Source: Muribaculaceae bacterium (lineage in GTDB: Bacteria; Bacteroidota; Bacteroidia; Bacteroidales; Muribaculaceae). From it: a stretch of DNA of 5,321 bases. The translations under genes and the position numbers were made by a program. This document shows positions 1-5,321 of the stretch, in pieces. The notes beneath the pieces are model-generated. The model was given only the letters and a program-made list of their open reading frames with translations. It was not told the DNA's origin and did no database searches. The stretch spans positions 1-5,321 of the forward strand of contig JAIDUY010000091.1 in assembly GCA_029059965.1 (NCBI GenBank), given 5' to 3'. Position 1 is the stretch's first letter, and each line of letters opens with the position of its first letter.

Positions 1-1016
1 TCGATGGCCTTGAGGCCCTCGGGCGAGGCGCACAGATAGAGGTCGGCGTCACCGCCGGCTGCGGCGGGACCGTATTCGGTGCCGGCTGCGACGGCAGTCA
101 CGGAGTAGGAGCCGGCAGGCATTTCCCATGCCAGATAGCTCACGCCGTTGACCACCTTGCTCATTGCCGAGGCCGTGCCGGGTGCGGCGCCCATGTAGCT
201 GTCGGGCGTGCTGTATACGGTCAGCGACGGAGCGCCGGTGGCATTTTCAACGTAGAGGTAGTGCTTGTTGGCGTCGGCGAACGAAGCCGTCACGTTCACG
301 TCGTCGATGGCAAGGCCGGGAGCCTTGTCGGGGGTGCTGCCGGTGGCGACGGAGATGTTCCATGCCAGATAGACAGTCGCGCCGGGAGCGACGTCGGCCA
401 TCAGTACGCGGTCCTTGACCTCGGTGGTGCTGATAGGCACGATTTCGGCGCCCAGGGTCTCGTTGTCGGCGTCGAAGTGGGTGCGGAAGCTGTCGCCGGC
501 GGGAGTCCAGGCCTCGCCGTCGGTGGAGTAGTAGAGCTGTACGGCGAAGCCGGCGGCGTTGGCGCCCTTGCGGTACTTCTCTATATTATAGGAGATGGTC
601 AGACGGTCAATGGGACGGGCGTCGCTGTTGGTGATGGCGGTCATCAGATTGACGCCGCGGGTACCGTTATTGACCGTGGTGGTGAGGCCGCCGACCGCGC
701 GGTCGCTGCCGTCCGACGACGAGCCGAAGTTCCAGGTGCCGTTCTTGGCGTTGGAGGCGAGGGAAACGCCGCCTGCGTACATCACTTCGGACGAAGCTGC
801 CGACCAGCTGCCGACAGTGCGGGGCGCTGTCATGTTGCGGTCCACTGCCCATCCCTCGGGAAGGGTGAGTACGGCTTCGCTGCCGTTCCACATGGAGTTG
901 AAGTCTTCGGCCACTGTCGGCGAAGTGCCGCTGACGGAGTGGGGTGCTGTCGCGCCGGCGCCGAGAGCGGCTGCCGCGGCAAGACAGGCAATGATGGTTC
1001 TGCGTAATTTTTGCAT
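1..1016 (-). CDS. Exported beta-sandwich protein, N-terminal part (3' end beyond window)
   Basis: The reading frame starts with ATG at 1016 and stays open for 338 codons to the window edge, so the C-terminus is missing. Residues 1-24 form a signal peptide: basic KLRR, an Ala-rich hydrophobic core, and an A-T-A cleavage site before P25. Residues about 38-245 run from a DFNSMW segment to a closing GLAIDDVNVTASF segment, the usual ending of jelly-roll, MAM-like beta-sandwich modules in secreted Bacteroidota proteins. Residues about 252-338 form a second small all-beta module (YLYVENATG, then NGVSYLAWEMPAGSY). Its pattern reminds me of starch-binding CBM26-like modules, but key aromatic residues are not clearly conserved, so this is only a suggestion. 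No catalytic motif is visible. The start is supported by a good promoter 34 bases upstream and by the signal peptide. It is transcribed in the same direction as bpl but separated from it by a terminator. The specific function is unknown to me. Confidence 0.85.
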   Translation of the reverse strand, partial: MQKLRRTIIACLAAAAALGAGATAPHSVSGTSPTVAEDFNSMWNGSEAVLTLPEGWAVDRNMTAPRTVGSWSAASSEVMYAGGVSLASNAKNGTWNFGSSSDGSDRAVGGLTTTVNNGTRGVNLMTAITNSDARPIDRLTISYNIEKYRKGANAAGFAVQLYYSTDGEAWTPAGDSFRTHFDADNETLGAEIVPISTTEVKDRVLMADVAPGATVYLAWNISVATGSTPDKAPGLAIDDVNVTASFADANKHYLYVENATGAPSLTVYSTPDSYMGAAPGTASAMSKVVNGVSYLAWEMPAGSYSVTAVAAGTEYGPAAAGGDADLYLCASPEGLKAI

Positions 1017-1049
1017 CGTATAGTTTAGGTATTGGAAGTTTCGATGTTG

Positions 1050-1078
1050 CAAAGATATTCACAACAAAGACTCACAAC
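1050..1078 (-). promoter_or_regulatory. Bacteroidota-type promoter of the exported protein gene
   Basis: On the minus strand TATCTTTG (1057-1050) matches the Bacteroidota -7 element TAnnTTTG exactly and is followed by C. A GTTG at 1078-1075, 17 bases upstream, could be the -33 element, slightly closer than the usual 19-21. Transcription would start near 1043, giving a leader of about 27 bases. There is no Shine-Dalgarno sequence before the ATG at 1016, which is normal for the phylum. Confidence 0.6.
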
Positions 1079-1108
1079 GAGGATGTCAAGATAAAATGGA
1101 GGGGTGTT

Positions 1109-1146
1109 AAAAAGCCTATTGCGCTATTAAATAACGCAATAGGCTT
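1109..1146 (-). terminator. Intrinsic terminator of the porX-tsaE-bpl operon
   Basis: A perfect 12-base inverted repeat (AAGCCTATTGCG at 1112-1123, its complement at 1135-1146) encloses an 11-base AT-rich loop. Read on the minus strand, the stem ends in GGC followed by five T (1113-1109). It begins about 40 bases past the bpl stop codon and lies upstream of the next minus-strand promoter, so it separates two transcription units. The plus-strand side has no T-run after the stem, so it should act in one direction. Confidence 0.85.
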
Positions 1147-1186
1147 GCAGTTCCAATTTAATAATGTAGGGGCCGGTTGAGGGGCT

Positions 1187-1924
1187 TCAGAGCTCGAAAA
1201 TCACCTCCTTGAAAGCGAAGCTGCGGCCGTTGCTCAGCGTCAGAGTGCCGTCGGGAGCAATGGATTCGATGGCCGCTTTGAAGCGCTCGCCGTCGGGCGT
1301 GCGGAATGGATGGATGCCGTAGCCGCGCCACAATCGGCTGCGATAGCGCTCCAGCAGCGTGGAGGCGTCGGCCGGCGTACCTGTGTAGGCCTCGACGTCG
1401 TGGACGATGCGCGTACATAGCTCGTCGAGCAGAGGTTCGAGCATGATTTCGCGTCCCGTGTAGCTGATTACCGACACCGGGTTGGGTGCGTCGCTGACGA
1501 AGCGTCGCTGGTTGATGTTGACGCCTATGCCGGCAATGCTGTGCTCGATGTCGCGTCCGCGCAGGCTGTTCTCGATGAGCATGCCGCAGACCTTGCTGTC
1601 GCCGATATAGATGTCGTTGGGCCACTTGACAGTCACCTCGGGGGCGTCGGTGCCTTCGAGCAGTCCGCTCACGGTGTCGGCCACGGCCAGGGCCACCAGC
1701 ATCGATAGCTCGAACTGGCGCGCCGCAGGGATGGTCTCGGGGCGCAGGAGCACCGAAAAAGTCAGATTGTGTCCCGGCTTGGCTTCCCAGCTGTTGCCGC
1801 GCTGACCGCGGCCCGCCGTCTGGCAGTGTGTGGCCACTGTCGTGCCGGCCGGCGCATCGGCCATCCGCGCCAGCTCGGCGCTTGTCGACGCGCACTCCGG
1901 CATCCAGTGAATCACAGGCTTCAT
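1187..1924 (-). CDS. birA: Biotin-[acetyl-CoA-carboxylase] ligase, monofunctional
   Basis: The 245-residue cytoplasmic enzyme activates biotin with ATP to biotinyl-AMP and transfers it to a lysine of biotin carboxyl carrier proteins. Family motifs are all present in order: an STS segment (13-15), the nucleotide and biotin binding loop GRGQRGNSW (38-46), KWPNDI (100-105), catalytic Lys111 in SKVCGMLIE, and GIGVNIN (132-138). A short C-terminal domain follows from about 195. The N-terminal helix-turn-helix of E. coli BirA is absent, so this should be a pure ligase and not a repressor; the length suits that class. The ATG at 1924-1922 overlaps the tsaE stop as ATGA. An in-frame upstream start at 2020 would add 32 Arg/His-rich residues read from inside tsaE and is rejected. 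The symbol bpl is equally used. Confidence 0.95.
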   Translation of the reverse strand: MKPVIHWMPECASTSAELARMADAPAGTTVATHCQTAGRGQRGNSWEAKPGHNLTFSVLLRPETIPAARQFELSMLVALAVADTVSGLLEGTDAPEVTVKWPNDIYIGDSKVCGMLIENSLRGRDIEHSIAGIGVNINQRRFVSDAPNPVSVISYTGREIMLEPLLDELCTRIVHDVEAYTGTPADASTLLERYRSRLWRGYGIHPFRTPDGERFKAAIESIAPDGTLTLSNGRSFAFKEVIFEL

Positions 1925-2346
1925 TCGCCGACGGTGATGGTGCGCGAGTCGTCGTCGTTGACGGTGATGCGCACATGAACGGTGTCCGATGGCAGGGCTG
2001 CGGCGATGCGCTCGGGCCACTCTATCAGGCAGATGGCGCCGGAATCGAAGTAGTCCTCGATGCCGAGCTCGAGAGCCTCGTCGAGGTCTTCGATGCGGTA
2101 GAAGTCGAAGTGGTAGATGAGCTCCGCCGTTGTGTCCGAGCGATATTCGTTGATGAGGGCGAATGTGGGCGAAGCCGTATCGTCGTCGTCGACGCCGAGC
2201 ACCTTCGACAGCGCGTTGATGAATGTGGTCTTTCCTGCGCCCATGTCGCCGTAGAAGGCGAACACGGTGTTGTCGCCCATCATTTCGGCAAATTCGCGGG
2301 CGGCCGCGGGCAGGGCCTCGAGATTGTGAACGTTGATGGTTTTCAT
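1921..2346 (-). CDS. tsaE: tRNA threonylcarbamoyladenosine biosynthesis ATPase TsaE
   Basis: The 141-residue P-loop ATPase is the TsaE (YjeE) subunit that, with TsaD and TsaB, supports transfer of the threonylcarbamoyl group to A37 of ANN-decoding tRNAs. The length is normal for the family. The Walker A loop is GDMGAGKTT (33-41), followed by the switch-like SPTF (59-62), HFDFYR (79-84) with conserved Asp81, and the family signature LIEWPER (107-113). The start ATG at 2346-2344 overlaps the porX TGA stop as ATGA, and its own stop overlaps the bpl start in the same way, so translation of all three is probably coupled. There is no room for a separate promoter. The tsaD and tsaB partners are not in this window. 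Confidence 0.97.
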   Translation of the reverse strand: MKTINVHNLEALPAAAREFAEMMGDNTVFAFYGDMGAGKTTFINALSKVLGVDDDDTASPTFALINEYRSDTTAELIYHFDFYRIEDLDEALELGIEDYFDSGAICLIEWPERIAAALPSDTVHVRITVNDDDSRTITVGE

Positions 2347-3887
2347 TTGGGGTTCAGTGTGATGAGGGGCACCAGCATTTCCTCCATCGAGATGCCTCCG
2401 TGCTGGAAGGTGCCGGTGTAGTATTGTACGTAGTAATTATAGTTGTTGGGATAGGCGAAGAAGTCGTCCGGAGCGGCGAAGATGTAGGTCGTCGACACGT
2501 TGGGCGAGGGCAGACCGAAGCGTGCCGGAGACTTGATTTCGTACACCTGGCGCGAGTTGTAGGCCAGATTCTTGCCGAGCTTGTAGCGCAGGTTTGTGTT
2601 GGTGTTCTTGTCGCCCACAACCTTGACGGGATTGTCCACGCGGATGGTGCCGTGGTCGGTGGTGAGCACAATCTTATAACCCTTTGCGGCGATGCGGCGG
2701 AAGATTTCGATGGCCGACGAGTGGCGGAACCACGACTCGGTGAGCGAGCGGTAGGCAGCGTTCGTCGATGCCAGTTCGCGTATCATTCGGCTTTCGGTAC
2801 GCGCGTGCGAGAGCATATCGATGAAGTTGAAGATGATGACTGTCAGGTCGTCGGATTCGAGGCGGTCGAATTCGCGCAGCAGCCTCTCGCCGCCCGTGCT
2901 GTCGTTTATCTTGTGGTAGCTGAACTTCACCTTGCGGCGATGGCGTTCGAACTGCGTGGCTATCAGCGGACTCTCGTTGATGTTCTTGCCTTCCTCGGCA
3001 TCCTCGTCTATCCACAGCTCGGGGAACATGCGCTCTATCTGCGCAGGCATCAGGCCGGAGAAGATGGCGTTGCGGGCATACTGTGTGGCCGTGGGCAGGA
3101 TGGAGGTGTAGAGCCTCTCGTCGAAGTCGAAGTACTCGGCCAGCAGGGGCTTTATGGTGCGCCACTGGTCAAGGCGGAAGTTGTCGATGAGGATGAAGAA
3201 CACTTTCTCGCCGGCGTTCAGCAGCGGGAATACAACTTCGGGGAAGATGCGCGGGCTCATCAGCGGCTTGTCGTCGCCGGCAACCCAGCTCTCGTAGTTG
3301 CGGCGCACCCACTTGAAGAACTCCTTGTTGGCCTCCACCTTCTGGGTGTCGAGCAGCTCGTCCATGTTTGTATCGGTCTGCGCCAGCTCCATCTCGCGGT
3401 AGACCAGACGGGTATAGAGCGCGTACCAGTCGTCGATGCTGTCGGCGGTGTTGATGGCCGAGCCAAGCTGTCCGAACTCCTCGCGGTAGTCGCGGCTGGT
3501 CTTCTCGGCCACGAGCCGCTCCGAGTGCAGATGCTTCTTGATGGCGATGAGAATCTGGTTGGGATTGACCGGCTTGATGAGATAGTCGGCGATTTTGCTG
3601 CCGACGGCCTGGTCCATTATGTTCTCCTCCTCGCTCTTGGTAATCATGATTACGGGAGTGTGGGGACGGTGCTGTTTGATCAGGGCGAGCGTCTCGAGGC
3701 CTGTGAGGCCGGGCATGTTCTCGTCAAGTATGATAAGGTCGAAAGGCTCGGCCGTGACCATGTCGAGGGCGTCGCGGCCGTTGTTGGCCGTGACGACTTC
3801 ATAGCCTTTGTTGCGGAGAAAGAGTATGTGAGGCTTCAGAAGGTCGATTTCGTCGTCGGCCCAGAGTATCCTTTGCTGTTTGTTCAT
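2343..3887 (-). CDS. porX: PorX-type response regulator with PglZ (alkaline phosphatase superfamily) output domain
   Basis: The 514-residue protein has a CheY-like receiver domain (about 6-120), a helical linker (about 123-205) and a PglZ domain (about 210-514). Receiver residues are intact: acidic pair Asp11/Asp12, phospho-acceptor Asp55, Thr83 and Lys105-Pro106. The PglZ zinc and catalytic residues also look complete: Asp235 (ILIDNFRLDQW), Thr268 (LPTATQYARN), Asp357 and His361 (NFIDMLSHARTES), Asp411-His412 (TTDHG) and a C-terminal His496 (FQHGGISMEE). In Porphyromonas gingivalis PorX works with PorY and the sigma factor SigP to control type IX secretion, and its PglZ domain has phosphodiesterase activity on oligonucleotides; retention of these residues here suggests the same chemistry. 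The gene leads the operon with tsaE and bpl. I chose ATG 3887, not the in-frame GTG at 3893, because it gives the standard MNKQQRILW start. Confidence 0.95.
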   Translation of the reverse strand: MNKQQRILWADDEIDLLKPHILFLRNKGYEVVTANNGRDALDMVTAEPFDLIILDENMPGLTGLETLALIKQHRPHTPVIMITKSEEENIMDQAVGSKIADYLIKPVNPNQILIAIKKHLHSERLVAEKTSRDYREEFGQLGSAINTADSIDDWYALYTRLVYREMELAQTDTNMDELLDTQKVEANKEFFKWVRRNYESWVAGDDKPLMSPRIFPEVVFPLLNAGEKVFFILIDNFRLDQWRTIKPLLAEYFDFDERLYTSILPTATQYARNAIFSGLMPAQIERMFPELWIDEDAEEGKNINESPLIATQFERHRRKVKFSYHKINDSTGGERLLREFDRLESDDLTVIIFNFIDMLSHARTESRMIRELASTNAAYRSLTESWFRHSSAIEIFRRIAAKGYKIVLTTDHGTIRVDNPVKVVGDKNTNTNLRYKLGKNLAYNSRQVYEIKSPARFGLPSPNVSTTYIFAAPDDFFAYPNNYNYYVQYYTGTFQHGGISMEEMLVPLITLNPK

Positions 3888-3910
3888 GAACACTTATTAA
3901 TAATGTGATG

Positions 3911-3940
3911 CAAAATTACAAAAAAAACACATAGCCCGAA
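3911..3940 (-). promoter_or_regulatory. Promoter of the porX-tsaE-bpl operon
   Basis: On the minus strand TAATTTTG (3918-3911), followed by C, is an exact match to the Bacteroidota -7 element TAnnTTTG. A recognisable -33 element is poor: only TTCG (3940-3937) lies near the right distance, so activation by another factor is possible. Transcription would start near 3904, leaving a leader of about 17 bases without a Shine-Dalgarno sequence. The leader and start point overlap a perfect palindrome, TTATTAATAA (3894-3903). Confidence 0.6.
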
Positions 3941-3957
3941 GAATGTCACAGCCGAAT

Positions 3958-4005
3958 CTTTACGAATGATTAAATGTCGGCTTCGACTTAACGAATGTAA
4001 AAATG
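3958..4005. repeat. Imperfect direct repeat, two 19-base copies 29 bases apart
   Basis: Copy one (3958-3976) and copy two (3987-4005) both begin CTT, one variable base, then ACGAATG, and both end AAATG; they agree at 15 of 19 positions. A small hairpin, GTCG-gctt-CGAC (3976-3987), sits exactly between them. The pair lies about 55-100 bases upstream of the predicted porX transcription start and could be a binding site for a regulator; the function is inference. Confidence 0.4.
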
Positions 4006-4024
4006 AAAGATTTTATGCGCTCCA

Positions 4025-4049
4025 AGGCCGCTTGGGCGGGCTGTTTTTT
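4025..4049 (+). terminator. Terminator-like hairpin with no gene upstream on its strand
   Basis: AGGCCGC (4025-4031) can pair with GCGGGCT (4036-4042) with one internal G-G mismatch and a TTGG loop. One G and then six T (4044-4049) follow. This has the form of a plus-strand intrinsic terminator, yet every gene to its left is on the minus strand. It may end a small RNA starting in 3900-4020 or antisense transcription from the porX region, or it may be chance. An alternative 5-base stem (CCAAG/CTTGG, 4022-4035) competes with it. Confidence 0.4.
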
Positions 4050-4082
4050 AGCATCTCCGACTTGATTTGGCGCTGATGGCGG

Positions 4083-4097
4083 CAATATGCCATATTG
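4083..4097. promoter_or_regulatory. Palindrome, possible operator
   Basis: CAATATG (4083-4089) and CATATTG (4091-4097) are perfect inverted copies around a single C. The site is about 80 bases upstream of the -33 element of the protease promoter, a reasonable distance for an activator site. It is short enough in AT-rich DNA to arise by chance. Confidence 0.25.
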
Positions 4098-4177
4098 TTA
4101 CGCCTGTGTTGCGGATGTCGTATTTCCAATTTATTTGATAAATATATATCACATACTTCAAAAATCCGTAAACTTTG

Positions 4178-4208
4178 TTGCATAATTCAAAAATTCACTT
4201 TATTTTTG
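4178..4208 (+). promoter_or_regulatory. Promoter of the M6 metalloprotease gene
   Basis: TATTTTTG (4201-4208), followed by C, matches the Bacteroidota -7 element exactly. A TTG at 4178-4180, within TTTGTTG (4174-4180), gives a -33 element with the standard 20-base spacing, making this the best promoter in the window. Transcription would start near 4215, leaving a leader of about 26 bases before the ATG at 4241. Confidence 0.7.
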
Positions 4209-4240
4209 CGGTGTTTAAACCACCAAAGGTACATTACCGC

Positions 4241-5290
4241 ATGAATAAAAAGGCGAAGGCCACTTTAGCAGGGATAGCTGTTTCCCTGGCGGCTCTGACG
4301 GCGACTGCAGTTCCCGCCAAGCCGGGCATCATAACCATGACACAGGCCGACGGCACATCGATAGAGGTGCGCCTGGTCGGCGATGAGCGCGCTCACCAGT
4401 ATTTCACCCCCGACGGATACCTGCTCGTCAACGACGGCGAACAGTTCTATTTCGCGACAGTCGACATATCCGGTCGTCCTGTCAGCACGGGGCTGCGTGC
4501 CGACGCGCCCCGCACAGGCGAAGTATCCGCATTCCTCGCCCGCGTCGACCGCGAGCAGGTTCGTGCCGACCTCAATGCAGCGCTCGACCGCAATGCCGAA
4601 TCCGCAATCATGCGAGGTCCCGGACTCTTCCCCGAGTCCCGCTTCCCCGGCATGGGCAAGCAGAAAGGCCTCGTCATCCTTGTGGAATATACCGACGTCA
4701 AGTTCTCGCTGTCCGATCCGCACGACTACTTCAACCGCATGCTCAACGAACCCGGTTTCAGCGACTACGGAGGCACCGGCAGCGCCCACGACTTCTTCCT
4801 CGAGTCGTCCATGGGCCAGTTCGACTGCGACTTCGATGTGGTCGGCCCCGTTACCCTGCCCAACAGCATGAGCTACTACGGCGGCAACGACTGGGGTGGC
4901 AACGACATACGCCCCGCACATATGATTCGCGACGCCTGCGACCTTGTCGACGATGAAGTCGACTTCAGCCAGTACGACCGCGACGGCGACGGCGAAATCG
5001 ACAACGTATTCGTCTTCTATGCCGGCCGTGGCGAAGCCTCCGGCGGCAGCGCCGACACCATCTGGCCGCACTCCTGGAGCGCAACCTACGGCGTAGGCGC
5101 CAACTACTACGACGGCAAGCTCCTCGACCGCTATGCCTGCTCCAACGAGTGGGAAGGCACCCGCCCCGACGGCGTCGGCACCTTCGTGCACGAGTTCTCG
5201 CACGTCCTCGGCCTGCCCGACCTCTACGCCACAAGCTACACCAGCTCCTTCACCCCCGGGGCGTGGAGCACCATGGACCTGTGTCTTTAA
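4241..5290 (+). CDS. Exported M6-family zinc metalloprotease, C-terminally truncated at contig end
   Basis: The visible product has a signal peptide (about 1-26, NKKAK then a hydrophobic core ending in ATAVPA), an N-terminal pro-region (about 28-90, with the HQYFTPDGYLLV segment typical of the family) and an M6 peptidase domain from about 140. The zinc site is HEFSHVLGLPD (317-327), with His317, His321 and probably Asp327 as ligands and Glu318 as catalytic base. STMD (343-346) is the expected Met-turn region. DRDGDGEID (246-254) is an EF-hand-like calcium loop. M6 relatives continue well beyond this point, but the frame ends three residues after STMD in a stop that lies inside probable adapter sequence, so genuine coding likely ends near 5278. 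ATG 4241 is preferred over a TTG at 4175 because the latter lies inside the promoter. The protein probably degrades extracellular proteins; its substrate is unknown. Confidence 0.9.
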   Translation: MNKKAKATLAGIAVSLAALTATAVPAKPGIITMTQADGTSIEVRLVGDERAHQYFTPDGYLLVNDGEQFYFATVDISGRPVSTGLRADAPRTGEVSAFLARVDREQVRADLNAALDRNAESAIMRGPGLFPESRFPGMGKQKGLVILVEYTDVKFSLSDPHDYFNRMLNEPGFSDYGGTGSAHDFFLESSMGQFDCDFDVVGPVTLPNSMSYYGGNDWGGNDIRPAHMIRDACDLVDDEVDFSQYDRDGDGEIDNVFVFYAGRGEASGGSADTIWPHSWSATYGVGANYYDGKLLDRYACSNEWEGTRPDGVGTFVHEFSHVLGLPDLYATSYTSSFTPGAWSTMDLCL

Positions 5291-5321
5291 AACAAGAGCG
5301 CGCCCACGAGGCGAAGGCGGG
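5279..5321. other. Probable sequencing-adapter remnant (Nextera transposase end)
   Basis: From 5279 the sequence aligns without gaps to the Nextera adapter that begins CTGTCTCTTATACACATCT and continues CCGAGCCCACGAGAC. I count 24 identities in 34, including CTGT plus TCTT at the start and nine in a row, GCCCACGAG (5302-5310). The final nine bases would fall in the index region. The M6 protein family similarity stops exactly where the alignment starts. The mismatches suggest low-quality reads at a contig end. Confidence 0.8.

Larger units (their letters stand above)
3888..4240. other. Divergent intergenic region between porX and the M6 protease gene
   Basis: This 353-base AT-rich stretch has no plausible protein gene. 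It holds one promoter facing each way (3911-3940 minus, 4178-4208 plus), an imperfect direct repeat (3958-4005), a terminator-like hairpin on the plus strand (4025-4049), a 15-base palindrome (4083-4097) and a weaker TGATA/TATCA inverted repeat (4136-4151). It is longer than two simple promoters need, which suggests regulated expression of one or both sides. Confidence 0.6.

Noticed and set aside
261..1007. 248-codon plus-strand open frame with Gly/Val/Ala-rich product
   Set aside because: It mirrors the exported beta-sandwich gene on the minus strand, which has a signal peptide, promoter and domain-like composition.
984..1016. Lipoprotein signal (IIAC at residues 8-11) in the exported protein
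   Set aside because: The cysteine comes too early, leaving almost no hydrophobic core before it. The longer Ala-rich stretch ending A-T-A fits an ordinary signal peptide.
1925..2020. Upstream in-frame start for biotin ligase adding 32 residues
   Set aside because: The extension is Arg/His-rich out-of-frame reading of tsaE, and the ATG at 1924 gives the ATGA overlap and the normal ligase N-terminus.
2400..3908. 502-codon open frame on the plus strand opposite porX
   Set aside because: It is in exact codon register with porX and is explained by lack of TTA, CTA and TCA codons there. It shows no recognisable domain, while the porX frame has every catalytic residue of its family.
3976..3987. 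GTCG-gctt-CGAC hairpin as a terminator or riboswitch
   Set aside because: The stem is only four base pairs and is not followed by a T-run; it is noted only as the spacer between the direct repeats.
4224..4231. TACCTTTG on the minus strand, another match to TAnnTTTG
   Set aside because: It lies in the protease leader with no good -33 element at the right distance and no nearby minus-strand gene; such 8-base matches can occur by chance.
4175..4240. TTG start for the protease adding 22 residues
   Set aside because: It would place the -33 and -7 promoter elements inside the coding region. ATG 4241 begins a standard signal peptide.
4265..5203. 312-codon minus-strand open frame opposite the protease
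   Set aside because: It is in mirror register with the M6 protease, with no motif and no promoter at its 5' side.

Overview
The window looks like a chromosomal fragment from a GC-rich gut-type Bacteroidales, most likely Muribaculaceae or a close relative. The evidence is a PorX-type response regulator, AT-rich intergenic regions with the Bacteroidota -7 promoter element (TAnnTTTG) ahead of three genes, no Shine-Dalgarno sequences, and the style of the two secreted proteins. The family-level placement is inference; the Bacteroidota placement is strong.

Layout: (1) 1-1016, minus strand, holds the first 338 codons of an exported beta-sandwich protein that runs off the left edge. (2) 1017-1186 holds its promoter and a strong intrinsic terminator for the next operon. 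(3) 1187-3887, minus strand, is a compact operon porX-tsaE-bpl in which each junction is a 4-base ATGA overlap. It encodes a PorX receiver-PglZ regulator, the TsaE ATPase of t6A tRNA modification, and a biotin-protein ligase without a DNA-binding domain. (4) 3888-4240 is a 353-base divergent intergenic region with a promoter for each side, a 29-base-period direct repeat, a 15-base palindrome and an orphan terminator-like hairpin. (5) 4241 to about 5278, plus strand, is the 5' part of an exported M6-family zinc metalloprotease. (6) The last about 43 bases (5279-5321) do not look biological: they align without gaps to the Nextera transposase adapter at 24 of 34 positions, so the stop codon at 5288-5290 is an artefact and the protease is really truncated at the contig end.

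How the genes relate: porX, tsaE and bpl are probably co-transcribed from the promoter at 3911 and end at the hairpin at 1109-1146. PorX in Porphyromonas controls type IX secretion. The divergently transcribed secreted protease and the downstream exported protein are plausible secretion cargo, but their C-terminal ends, where a type IX sorting domain would lie, are outside the window. I found no mobile element, CRISPR array, tRNA or rRNA. I see no clear new biological system; the most useful observations are the adapter-derived false gene end and the structured porX/M6 intergenic region.
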